A DNA stretch of 64,000 nucleotides from the NCBI RefSeq assembly GCF_002272785.1, contig NZ_MLAS01000009.1:16554-80553 (forward strand), written 5' to 3'. The notes beneath the pieces were generated by a model, which did no database searches, was not told the DNA's origin, and saw nothing but the letters and a program-made list of their open reading frames with translations. Source of the DNA: Helicobacter sp. 13S00477-4 (GTDB lineage Bacteria > Campylobacterota > Campylobacteria > Campylobacterales > Helicobacteraceae). Position numbers and translations under genes: made by a program. Positions 9,279-16,925 of this stretch are shown here, in pieces. Every line of letters begins with the position of its first letter. The stretch's first letter is position 1.

Positions 9279-10005
9279 TTAGTAACCAATATTACTCTTG
9301 CCTCCATCAAGAATAATATTTTGACCATTTATCCAACCTGCAGACTCAGATAATAAAAATTCGATTAAGGAAGCCACATCTTCGCATTTTCCATCTCTAG
9401 TAGGAGATGGCTTTAAATTATTTTGATGCAGGTGTGTATTGCTTGTAGTGAGTATATTCCCAAGTTGGATAGAGTTTACCCTTATTGTGTCGCTAAGCTC
9501 ATTACAAAGAGTCCTGCTTAAAGAGTCTAACCCAGCTTTTGTGGCAGCATAAATACTTGAACCTTTATATCCTCTGATAGCAGAAATACTTGAGATTAAA
9601 AGGATATTTTTAAGATAAGCTTTGTTTGTTTTTTTGAGTAAGGTTTTGATGATTTCACAACAAGAAAAAAAGTTAATATTGAAAGTCTCTAGGCTTTGAG
9701 TATAATCAAAGTGTTTTATAGCACTAAAATCTGCATACCCTGCACAATGGATAAAAGAGCTTATACCCCCCCCCCCTCCCATTTAGAGATTTTAGAAATT
9801 CATTTATGATAATTTTAATGTTTTGTATTTCTTTGAGATCTAATAGGAGTATTTTGTGATTTTTTTGATTGTGTAATGTTTGAAGGGTTTGTTGAAGTTT
9901 TAAGTGATTGCGTCCGGATAATAGCAACGAGTGATTTTTAGACAAGGTAAGTGCGATTTTTTTGCCAATATCTGAGCTTGCTCCATTCAGGAGTGTATAA
10001 TTCAT
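9279..10005 (-). pseudogene. Short-chain dehydrogenase, phase-variable, out of frame (OFF)
   Basis: An SDR split by a poly-G tract. The first frame (10005 to the tract) carries LLNGASSDIGKK, the second carries SSFIHCAG, YxxxK as IYAATKAG and the ending WINGQNIILDGG. With 11 G the first frame stops at 9724. With 10 G it would read through as a 241-residue protein closely parallel to the intact SDR at 10881-11597. The ATG that begins inside the tract is not a credible native start. It overlaps the AAC(3)-like gene by 4 bases. I regard it as a switchable gene caught OFF, not a dead one, because both halves are otherwise intact. Confidence 0.85.
9766..9776. repeat. Homopolymeric C11 tract inside SDR
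   Basis: Eleven C followed by T and three more C. On the coding strand it reads AATGGGA-G11-TATAAG. Ten or thirteen G join the two halves of the SDR; eleven does not. Confidence 0.97.
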
Positions 10006-10847
10006 AAAGCAACCTTTTTTTCATGAACATAAGTTTTATCTAAAAAATCTCTTGGATAGGGATTTTCAAGCATAAAATCAATGTTTTTTTCAATAGCCTG
10101 AGTGATGATTTGATAAGAGATAGATTCTTCTATTATTTGGATTTGACTCCCTCCTAATTTAATTTTTTTGATCGCATTGAAGTTATCAAGAGTAGTATTA
10201 AGGGTATCATCTTTAAAGGCTTCTACATTTGCATACCTTACGGGTAATATAAAAGTATCTTGATATGTTTTATTTTCAAGGATTATATTCCCTTCAAAGG
10301 CTTTATCATATCGATATGGTACTTCAAGCATACGTTCAATATAGTGCGAATAGGTGAAACAATCACACACGCGGTTGCCAAAGAAGATAAATTTTACATC
10401 TTTTTTATGATGGAGTTTATCAAATAGGCTGTTTTTTCCACAAGAGTGTTTACCGATATCAAAAAGTCCTTTATCTTTGCCTATGATAGAACATGATAGC
10501 AATGGATCTATAGTTCGTCTTGCTTGAGGGAGTTTTCTAAAATATTCGCTAAAAATGCCCATTGGTGATTTTGTATTTTGATGATCAAAATCTTCTTTGG
10601 CACAGAAACTAAAACTAAAAGTAGGTACAATCAAGTTCGCAACATTCAACGAAGCAAAAATATCAAAAATATGATTCAAAAGTTCTTTTTTGCTCAAATC
10701 CGTATTAGGCATCCCAAAATTTAGCTCAGAGTGTATGAATAGATAATCACATTCATTAGCTTTTAGTTCTAATAAAGCATTATGAATATCATTTTTTGTT
10801 ATCTTTTTGTCTTTATGGGTAAAAAGGATTAGGTTTTTATCTAGCAT
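10002..10847 (-). CDS. AAC(3)-family N-acetyltransferase-like protein
   Basis: 281-residue member of the aminoglycoside 3-N-acetyltransferase fold family. Recognisable features are the N-terminal DYLFIHSELNFG strand-loop, LIVPTFSFSF, and the signature RRTIDPLLSCSIIGK, followed by a late segment FIFFGNRVCDCFTYSHYIER. Members in polysaccharide and flagellin-glycan loci, such as Cj1296/Cj1297, are thought to act on sugar amines and not on antibiotics. It overlaps the phase-variable SDR start by 4 bases. An antibiotic-resistance role is unlikely from context. Confidence 0.75.
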   Translation of the reverse strand: MLDKNLILFTHKDKKITKNDIHNALLELKANECDYLFIHSELNFGMPNTDLSKKELLNHIFDIFASLNVANLIVPTFSFSFCAKEDFDHQNTKSPMGIFSEYFRKLPQARRTIDPLLSCSIIGKDKGLFDIGKHSCGKNSLFDKLHHKKDVKFIFFGNRVCDCFTYSHYIERMLEVPYRYDKAFEGNIILENKTYQDTFILPVRYANVEAFKDDTLNTTLDNFNAIKKIKLGGSQIQIIEESISYQIITQAIEKNIDFMLENPYPRDFLDKTYVHEKKVAL

Positions 10848-10880
10848 ATATTTTAGCCTTTGGAGAATTAGATTTTTGAT

Positions 10881-11597
10881 TCAAGTGCTATACCCCCCAT
10901 CAATAATAAGTTCTTGACCACTTATCCATCTTGAATGGAGTAGAAAATTTACCCCTTCTGCAATGTCTTGACATTTTCCTTCTCCGAGTGGGTATTTTTT
11001 GAGTGTTTTTTGTTTTTGTTCTTCATTGTAGATGAGTGTCCCCATTTTTGTCTCAAAAATAGTTCCAGGAAGAATTGAATTGACTTTAATATTTGGAGCA
11101 AGTTCTAAACTTAGACTTTTCATATAGGCATCTAAACCTGCTTTTGTTGAGGCATAAAAACCATCTCCTACCTCACATTTTTGACTCGAAATGCTAGAGA
11201 TAAAGATGATATTTTTAAGGTTTTCTCTTGCATTTTTTTTGAGGAGGTATTTATTGATAGCCATTGCAGAGTATAGATTGACATTGGCACAATCAAGCAT
11301 TTCATTATAATTGAAATTCTTTGCATATGAAACATAATTAATCCCTGCACAATGAATAAATCCTTGAATTTTGATTTCTTTGAGGAGATTTTGTATTGAT
11401 TTTTCTGTGGATTGTATATTTGATAAATCACAAGTGAGTATCTTGTGATTTTGAGGATTATCTAGGCTTTGTAATGTAGATTTTAACCTATCATTATCTT
11501 TGGCACATAGGATAAGAGAATAAGAATGTGCAAGATTTGCAGCAATCGCTTTGCCAATCCCAGAGCTTGCTCCTGTTAGAAGCATATAAGTTTGCAT
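10881..11597 (-). CDS. Short-chain dehydrogenase/reductase
   Basis: 238-residue classical SDR: LLTGASSGIGKAIA nucleotide-binding motif, FIHCAG in place of NNAG, catalytic serine region FISSISS, YxxxK as FYASTKAG, and C-terminal WISGQELIIDGG. Its start overlaps the stop of ACP 2 by one base (TAATG). It is a clear paralogue of the phase-variable SDR at 9279-10005, so the two may be alternative reductases acting on carrier-bound acyl groups. Confidence 0.88.
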   Translation of the reverse strand: MQTYMLLTGASSGIGKAIAANLAHSYSLILCAKDNDRLKSTLQSLDNPQNHKILTCDLSNIQSTEKSIQNLLKEIKIQGFIHCAGINYVSYAKNFNYNEMLDCANVNLYSAMAINKYLLKKNARENLKNIIFISSISSQKCEVGDGFYASTKAGLDAYMKSLSLELAPNIKVNSILPGTIFETKMGTLIYNEEQKQKTLKKYPLGEGKCQDIAEGVNFLLHSRWISGQELIIDGGYST

Positions 11598-11815
11598 TAT
11601 TGTTTCTTTTTTTGAATTATTTGTAATAAATCACCTATTGTTTTGGCTGATTTGATTTCATTGGTGTAAAGGACAATGTTGTATTCTTTGTCCAGAAATG
11701 TTATTAGGGTGATTATACTTAAGCTATCCCAATCCTCAAAATCTTCTAACACATCAGTGTCATTGATAGATTCTGTATCAAGTATATCTTGAAGTTTCAT
11801 GTAGATTTTTTCCAT
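11597..11815 (-). CDS. Acyl carrier protein (ACP 2)
   Basis: 72-residue carrier protein with the phosphopantetheine serine in FEDWDSLSIITL and an acidic surrounding. AAGGAAAA precedes the start. Being directly coupled to an SDR and 13 bases downstream of the NeuD-like gene, it is likely the carrier on which the acyl group is reduced and delivered. It is shorter than ACP 1 and different in sequence. Confidence 0.85.
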   Translation of the reverse strand: MEKIYMKLQDILDTESINDTDVLEDFEDWDSLSIITLITFLDKEYNIVLYTNEIKSAKTIGDLLQIIQKKKQ

Positions 11816-11827
11816 TTTATTTTCCTT

Positions 11828-12481
11828 TTAGTTGAAGTTAAAATATTCATTTTTGCCGATAATTTGAGCTGGGTTGCCAAAAGCGATACAATCATCCTTT
11901 AGACGTTTGAATACAATGCTACCTGCTGAAATTTTGCAGTTATTCCCTATTTTTGATTTTGGAAAAATGATTACATTTGGACCTAAAAAATTCCCATCCC
12001 CAATGGATGAAAATCCTCCAAATCCACAATAAGAATTGATTGCATTGTAGCTCCCAATTATGCAGTCATGTCCTATTGCACAAAATCCATTGATTATATT
12101 TGCATTGCCTATTTTAACATTAGAAGCTATTGAATTGAATGGTGTTATCACATTCCCCTCTCCAATATTATTAATATTAGTAACAAAAGCTTTAGGAGAA
12201 ATCAAGTTATAAAATTTAACACCCTTTTTTTTCAGTAAATGATAAATTTTATACCTGGCAATAGGATCTCCAATGGTTATGGCAACAAAATCATTTTCCT
12301 TAAAATCATAATCATCATAATGTCCCATAAAGAATCTTTCTAATCCATAAGGCTTAAGATCATTGCTAGTAGAAAGAAAACCTTTGAAAGAAATATCTTT
12401 ATGTAAAGCCATCACATCACATAAATATTCATAACACTCACTGCCAAAACCACCAGCACCAATAAAAATAATTTCTTTCAT
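11828..12481 (-). CDS. NeuD/PglD-family hexapeptide acyltransferase
   Basis: 217-residue protein with an N-terminal Rossmann-like domain (MKEIIFIGAGGFGSE), as in PglD and NeuD, and a C-terminal left-handed beta-helix of hexapeptide repeats (IGEGNVITPF, IGNANIINGF, IGSYNAINSY, IGDGNFLGPN, IGNNCKISAG). PglD acetylates the 4-amino group of UDP-4-amino sugars, so N-acylation of the amino sugar is the best guess. Its start overlaps the KAS III-like stop (ATGA, 4 bases). Its first 136 bp are duplicated at 13929-14064. Confidence 0.85.
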   Translation of the reverse strand: MKEIIFIGAGGFGSECYEYLCDVMALHKDISFKGFLSTSNDLKPYGLERFFMGHYDDYDFKENDFVAITIGDPIARYKIYHLLKKKGVKFYNLISPKAFVTNINNIGEGNVITPFNSIASNVKIGNANIINGFCAIGHDCIIGSYNAINSYCGFGGFSSIGDGNFLGPNVIIFPKSKIGNNCKISAGSIVFKRLKDDCIAFGNPAQIIGKNEYFNFN

Positions 12482-12484
12482 TTT
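12349..12484. repeat. 136-bp direct repeat, copy 1 (5' end of NeuD-like gene)
   Basis: Matches 13929-14064 at offset 1580 with one mismatch (12407 against 13987). It includes the start codon and about the first 44 codons. Confidence 0.96.
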
Positions 12485-13554
12485 TTATCTTTTAGGGTAA
12501 TGAGGTTTATGGATGGGATAGACTCAAGATCCATTATAATTCCTGAAAGTGTGAGTCCCACACCAAATCCACCAAAACAGATTTTTAAATGATTCTGATT
12601 GAGTTCATTTTTTAGATTGAAACAAATATTAAGAGGTATAGTGATACCACTCCCATTCCCAAAATTTTCAACAATATTATTGGGCATTTTTTGATGAGGG
12701 ATTTGAAGTTTGTCAGCTAGTTTTTCTAACATAAATTTATTGGGTTGGTGGAAAATGAAATAATCAATTTCTTCTTTCATAAGGCCTGCATTTTTTAGCA
12801 ATGAATCTACCATATCAGGAACGTATTCTTGCACAAAGCTAAAGACTGAGGCTCCTTCCATTTTTAAATTATTCAGACTCCTGATATTGCCATCTTCATC
12901 TTCAAAATCTTTGGCTGTTTTATCAGTACTTGGAAGTTTGAATCCTCCTGCAGGGATGGAGATAGAAAGGGCATTTTCTCCAAAAGTCTGGTTGAAACAA
13001 AAGATTTCATTTTTTTGCTCACTATTTTCTATAATAGTAATGCTTCCCCCATCTCCTACAAGCGGGTAACTATTACGATCTTTTGGATTGACCTTATGGC
13101 TCAAAATATCAGAATTAACAATCGCTACTTTTTTTATGCAGGGATTTTCTAGCATAAAAAAGGCTTGGAATAATCCCTGAACAAACCCAGCACAACCTTG
13201 ATTGATATCAAAACATAAAATATCTTTTTTCAAACCAGTTTTGTGTTGAATGATAGTAGAAGTTTGTGGGATTATATAATCAGGCGATTGGGTGATATAG
13301 ATGAGTACATCAATATCTTGAGGTGCAATGATTTTATTTTCAAACAGAAAAGAAAATCCTTCAATGATAAAATCTGAGGCAAGTGTGTTTTTTGAAGCGA
13401 TGCAGTGTTTGTTGTATCCCATTAGTTCTTTTAGGATTTTTGATTTTTTTGGAGGAAAATTATAGTTTTTTATCTCATCATCAAAAAAGCTTTCATTTTC
13501 AGGGAGTATAGTTGTGATTGATGTGATTTTTTTGCCAAAAAAGTTGAAATTCAT
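12478..13554 (-). CDS. 3-oxoacyl-ACP synthase III-like (FabH-like) enzyme
   Basis: 358-residue thiolase-fold enzyme of the KAS III type. The catalytic triad is visible: Cys121 in INQGCAGFVQG, His269 in FIFHQPN, and Asn300 in ENFGNGSGIT. KAS III enzymes condense an acyl-CoA with malonyl-ACP, and some relatives only transfer acyl groups. It overlaps ACP 3 upstream and the NeuD-like gene downstream by 4 bases each. The same KAS III plus ACP pairing occurs in the P. syringae viosamine island and as fabH2/acpP3 (Cj1303/Cj1304) in C. jejuni, supporting a role in making a short acyl substituent. It is not expected to be the housekeeping FabH. Confidence 0.88.
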   Translation of the reverse strand: MNFNFFGKKITSITTILPENESFFDDEIKNYNFPPKKSKILKELMGYNKHCIASKNTLASDFIIEGFSFLFENKIIAPQDIDVLIYITQSPDYIIPQTSTIIQHKTGLKKDILCFDINQGCAGFVQGLFQAFFMLENPCIKKVAIVNSDILSHKVNPKDRNSYPLVGDGGSITIIENSEQKNEIFCFNQTFGENALSISIPAGGFKLPSTDKTAKDFEDEDGNIRSLNNLKMEGASVFSFVQEYVPDMVDSLLKNAGLMKEEIDYFIFHQPNKFMLEKLADKLQIPHQKMPNNIVENFGNGSGITIPLNICFNLKNELNQNHLKICFGGFGVGLTLSGIIMDLESIPSINLITLKDKK

Positions 13555-13781
13555 TTTCGACTTTCTTTTATAAGTTTGCTTATATCTTCAAGGGTATTAA
13601 AGTATTTTGGAGTGATTTTGCTCCCATCAATAGAAATACCAAATTCTTTGTCAATAGCTGATACTAGAGAAATGATATCAAAAGAGTCAAAAATGCCATC
13701 ATTGACAAATTCTATATTGTCTTCAAGGGGTTCTAGGTCGGGTCTGAGATCAAGGATGATTGCTTTTATTTTTTCTTCCAT
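13551..13781 (-). CDS. Acyl carrier protein (ACP 3)
   Basis: 76-residue carrier protein, the normal ACP length. The phosphopantetheine serine is in GIFDSFDIISL, followed by VSAIDKEFGI. AAGGAAAT precedes the ATG. It is coupled to the KAS III-like gene and so is its likely malonyl/acyl carrier. Confidence 0.87.
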   Translation of the reverse strand: MEEKIKAIILDLRPDLEPLEDNIEFVNDGIFDSFDIISLVSAIDKEFGISIDGSKITPKYFNTLEDISKLIKESRK

Positions 13782-13797
13782 TTTTATATTTCCTTAT

Positions 13798-14061
13798 TCA
13801 TTTAATTTGTATGGCTAACTTCAGTAAGGTTCTTAATACTATTGAGTTAGTCAAGACTTTGTAGTTATTTTCAATGATTGTTTTTAGTATGAAAGTAGTT
13901 TTGTGTGCAAGGAAATTCAAATGTCTTAAAGGCTTAAGATCATTGCTAGTAGAAAGAAAACCTTTGAAAGAAATATCTTTATGTAATGCCATCACATCAC
14001 ATAAATATTCATAACACTCACTGCCAAAACCACCAGCACCAATAAAAATAATTTCTTTCAT
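13798..14061 (-). pseudogene. Truncated duplicate of the NeuD-like gene
   Basis: The first about 44 codons repeat the NeuD-like gene almost exactly (MKEIIFIGAGGFGSE onward). After LKP the sequence departs into an unrelated low-complexity tail ending LLKLAIQIK. The beta-helix domain is absent, so no acyltransferase activity is possible. It starts 2 bases after the stop of the upstream acyltransferase and ends 17 bases before ACP 3. It looks like the scar of a recombination event and not a working gene, although the frame is open for 87 codons. Confidence 0.85.
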
Positions 14062-14064
14062 TTT
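13929..14064. repeat. 136-bp direct repeat, copy 2
   Basis: 135 of 136 positions equal 12349-12484. This copy forms the 5' end of the truncated NeuD-like fragment. Confidence 0.96.
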
Positions 14065-14719
14065 AAGCACACTGTAATAAGATAGAAGAAGTATGAATAG
14101 AGAAAGAAAGAGAAGCTTTATGAGGTTTTAGTTTGTTATGCCCCCCCCCCCATTGAGATTTTTTAGATTTTAAGAGTTCTTCTTCAAGTTGAAGGATATT
14201 TTTACTCCTTTCTAAAATCCGTTTAGCTGGAATACCAAAATAAATCCCCCATTCTTTTGTGGGTCTATTGATAAGGCTAAACACTCCTACACTGACACCT
14301 TCTGCAAGGTTTCCACCTGGCAAAATAATACTATTACAACCAAGTAGGGAATGTTTTTGTAATCTGATTGTTTTTGAGCTGATTTGCCTATATTTTTCAG
14401 GAACACAGGGTCCTATAAGTCCATTCCCTGAAAAGTCATCGCTACTACCCAAGATTTTACATTGGATGCTTATGCCTGCAAAATCCTCAATAAATATACC
14501 TTCTTTTTTAGCCATCACAACGCTTCCTGTAGCAATATGAACAAAATTACCTATAGTGACATATCCAGAAATGATTACAAAATCATCAATACGGACATTA
14601 TTGCCAATACTGATTTTTTCTGGATTATAAAAGCTTGCTTTTTTACTTAAAAAAATATTATTACCAATAGATTTGAATCCTAAATGTTCAAGTTCTTTTT
14701 TTGTGTAAAAACTATCCAT
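14063..14719 (-). CDS. Hexapeptide-repeat acyltransferase with 3' poly-G tract
   Basis: 218-residue left-handed beta-helix acyltransferase of the WbbJ/VioB kind. Repeats run from about residue 16 (IGNNIFLSKK, IGNNVRIDDF, IGNFVHIATG) through HSLLGCNSIILPGG and VGVFSLINRP to a C-terminal YFGIPAKRI. The conserved part ends near residue 185. The last 25 codons, after the G tract (QWGGGH), look like non-homologous extension. A TATAAT box lies 25 bases upstream of the ATG. The role is probably acylation of the amino sugar; P. syringae VioB is a possible functional analogue. Confidence 0.8.
   Translation of the reverse strand: MDSFYTKKELEHLGFKSIGNNIFLSKKASFYNPEKISIGNNVRIDDFVIISGYVTIGNFVHIATGSVVMAKKEGIFIEDFAGISIQCKILGSSDDFSGNGLIGPCVPEKYRQISSKTIRLQKHSLLGCNSIILPGGNLAEGVSVGVFSLINRPTKEWGIYFGIPAKRILERSKNILQLEEELLKSKKSQWGGGHNKLKPHKASLSFSIHTSSILLQCA
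14141..14151. repeat. Homopolymeric C11 tract at 3' end of acyltransferase
   Basis: Coding-strand context CAAT-G11-CATAAC. Eleven gives the long tail whose stop is 2 bases before the next ATG. Ten stops at 14130-14128 and twelve at 14138-14136. Confidence 0.97.
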
Positions 14720-14743
14720 AAACTGCCTATATTTTTGCTAGCT

Positions 14744-14749
14744 ATTATA
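14744..14749 (-). promoter_or_regulatory. Probable -10 box for the acyltransferase operon
   Basis: TATAAT on the minus strand in GAGGTATAATAGC. A transcription start near 14737 would give a leader of about 18 bases. It suggests that the genes from 14719 leftward can be transcribed independently of the broken fucosyltransferase. Confidence 0.55.
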
Positions 14750-14784
14750 CCTCATTAGAATTAAAGTTTCAATATATGAACAAT

Positions 14785-15805
14785 TTAAGAGAAGGGTGAT
14801 TTTAAGATTTTTATGATACCTGTTTTCTTTAGGATTTGTGAGATTTTTGATTGTGATATTTTTTGTCTGATACATAGCATTGAAGTCATTTGTTTGTAAG
14901 CAAAATCATGATTTTTGAACCAATGTTCATTTTTTCGCCGGTTTGCTTTAGAAAAATCTTGAGAAAAAATATTATCAAAAAAATTCATCAAAGCTTTATA
15001 TTGTTTGTCTGGATAATCAGTTGGGGAAAATGCAGGTTCTTTTAAAATATTTTCAAATAATGTGTTGTTATTATCTATTTTGATGATTGTTTTGATGGCT
15101 TTATCAAAATCATTAGAATCCAAAATATTTATAAAAGCTTTTTGATTTAGCCCCCCCCCCCATAGCAACTTTTTGATCTCCCCAATAAATAGGGATTGTT
15201 TGAGCACCAAAGGCTTGAATAATTTTTTCGGTGCTATAACCATTAGCAGAAGAATTTTCAAATGCTATTGAGAATTTATAATCTTTCATGAATTCATATT
15301 TAGAAGTTGAAAAATCACCATTAATGATTGGCAAAGTTCTGCCAATGTTGTTACGATATGAGCCTGCACTATCGACTTTTTTATATAGGCTTAGTGCTTC
15401 AAAAAATTCTTCACGTAATTTGGAACTATCAGAGTGAGAATAAATAAAATTACAAAATTTAGTTTTATTTTTAAAGTTTTCTTTTGTGATAAGGTGTTTG
15501 TTGCGAGCTCTATATAAATCTTTTTCATATATCAGATAAAGCGGGTATCTGATATATCTATCTTCAAAATCTATATGATGAAAGCCAATCGCATAATCAC
15601 ATACATTAAAATCAGGACAAATATTTTCACCTGTAAAAAATATCCTTATACAATCATATTTTGTGTGTTCATACCCGAAGACTGAATAAAGGATATAATC
15701 AGGATTTTCATCTTCTATGACATTATATTTTTTGCGTAAGTGTTTGATAAAATAATTTTCATCAAAATTTTCATTTCGCCACCAATCTGTTATTTTAATT
15801 TTTAT
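14785..15805 (-). pseudogene. Alpha-1,3-fucosyltransferase (GT10), start lost and frameshifted
   Basis: Fucosyltransferase related to H. pylori FutA/FutB and to the intact gene at 47357. It begins with IKITDWWRNENF and contains TGENICPDFN, the fucosyltransferase motif YKFSIAFENSS then TEKIIQAF and TIPIYWG, and an ordinary C-terminal part beginning NQKAFINIL. Two defects are visible. First, no ATG, GTG or TTG opens the frame; the expected start is an ATA overlapping the stop of the aminotransferase gene. Second, an 11-base G tract shifts the frame in the middle, and ten G would restore a 339-codon reading. The slippage is reversible; the start defect makes expression weak at best. Confidence 0.85.
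15151..15161. repeat. Homopolymeric C11 tract inside fucosyltransferase
   Basis: Coding-strand context GCTAT-G11-CTAAAT. Ten or thirteen bases put the C-terminal acceptor half in frame; eleven does not. Confidence 0.97.
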
Positions 15806-16881
15806 GAGAGGTTTGATTTGAGTTCCTTGATGATTTTATCTTGTGTGTTTTTATCCAATCCGATATAAATAGGCAAACAAAGGATGCGATTGGCTATGTC
15901 TCTTGATATAGGGCATTCATTATTTTTCAGAAACGGAAGGGTATCAAGACTTGGATAAAAATACCTTCTTGGAAAAATATTTTGATTATTTAGGGCATGA
16001 AGGGTTTTGAGCAGTATTGTTTCATTTTCAAAAAGAATAGGGAAATAGTGATGATTGTTATTTGAGTTTTGATTTTGCTTTTGGAAAGAAAAATGATCTT
16101 TGAGGTTTGAGTAATAATAATCCCAGATTCTTTGTCTTTCTTGCAGGATAAAATCCATTTCTTCTAATATGCAAAGACCCATAGCAGCGTGGAATTCACT
16201 ATTTTTTGCATTGATACCAAGCGTGTAGGGTAGGGAATTTTTCAGACCAAAATTAATGATTTCTTTGGCTTGGCTTATCATAGCCCAATCTTGGCATACA
16301 ATCCCCCCACCTTCTATAGTGTGAAAAAGTTTTGTGGCATGAAAGCTAAGGGTTGAAATATCTCCATAATTTAAAATATTTTTTTCTTTATAATTGACTC
16401 CAAAAGCGTGTGCAGCGTCATAGATGATTTTGAGTTGGTGTGTTTTTGCAATTTTTTCAATCTCTTCAACTTCGCAAGCATTACCAAAGACATGTACAGG
16501 CAAAATAGCTTTTGTTTTCTGATTGATTTTTGATGCAATCTTTTTAGAGTCTATACAGAAAGTTTTTTTATCAATATCGCAGAATTTAGCTTTAAGTCCT
16601 TCCCAAGATAATGTTGAACTTGTAGCTACGAAGCTAAAAGGAGTTGTGATAACCTCATCTGTAGCTTTTAGTCCTATGAGTTTGTAGGCAATTTGTAGTG
16701 CAATAGTCCCATTGGTGACAAATAAAATATGAGGGATTTTGAGGTATTCGCATAGTTTTTCTTCTAGTAATGTAGAAAGAGGACCGAAATTAGTGAGGTG
16801 ATGATTTTTCCAAATACTATCAAGATATTGGTGGTATTTTTTTATATCAGGTAGGTAGGGTTTATTGACATTGATGTGCAT
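15802..16881 (-). CDS. DegT/DnrJ/EryC1-family sugar aminotransferase (VioA-like)
   Basis: 359-residue PLP-dependent sugar aminotransferase. Recognisable segments are VTNGTIALQIAY, EVITTPFSFVATSS, PVHVFGNACEVEEIEKIA, YDAAHAFGV and the PLP-lysine motif STLSFHATKLFHTIEGGG. The SFHATK-FHT-EGGG wording is that of dTDP-4-keto-6-deoxyglucose 4-aminotransferases such as VioA, which make dTDP-viosamine (Qui4N). Related DegT enzymes using other nucleotide sugars cannot be excluded. AGGAT precedes the ATG. With RmlA and the formyl/acyltransferases it forms a plausible N-acyl amino-sugar pathway. Confidence 0.88.
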   Translation of the reverse strand: MHINVNKPYLPDIKKYHQYLDSIWKNHHLTNFGPLSTLLEEKLCEYLKIPHILFVTNGTIALQIAYKLIGLKATDEVITTPFSFVATSSTLSWEGLKAKFCDIDKKTFCIDSKKIASKINQKTKAILPVHVFGNACEVEEIEKIAKTHQLKIIYDAAHAFGVNYKEKNILNYGDISTLSFHATKLFHTIEGGGIVCQDWAMISQAKEIINFGLKNSLPYTLGINAKNSEFHAAMGLCILEEMDFILQERQRIWDYYYSNLKDHFSFQKQNQNSNNNHHYFPILFENETILLKTLHALNNQNIFPRRYFYPSLDTLPFLKNNECPISRDIANRILCLPIYIGLDKNTQDKIIKELKSNLS

Positions 16882-16925
16882 AAATATCCTTTATGAGTCA
16901 AATGATAAAATTTTAAAAAATTTGA

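Noticed and set aside
9279..9782. A separate short gene starting with MGGGGG inside the G tract
   Set aside because: The start is just the tract itself. The protein is the C-terminal two-thirds of an SDR whose N-terminal part lies in the other frame upstream.
10002..10847. Aminoglycoside resistance gene
   Set aside because: The fold family matches AAC(3), but the gene is embedded and coupled within a sugar modification operon, where members have other roles.
12478..13554. Housekeeping FabH
   Set aside because: It lies in an operon of acyl-sugar genes with its own ACP and is not next to plsX or other fatty-acid genes, so a dedicated role is more likely.
15113..15334. A short independent glycosyltransferase gene
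   Set aside because: It is the middle part of the frameshifted fucosyltransferase; the frame continues upstream to 15805.
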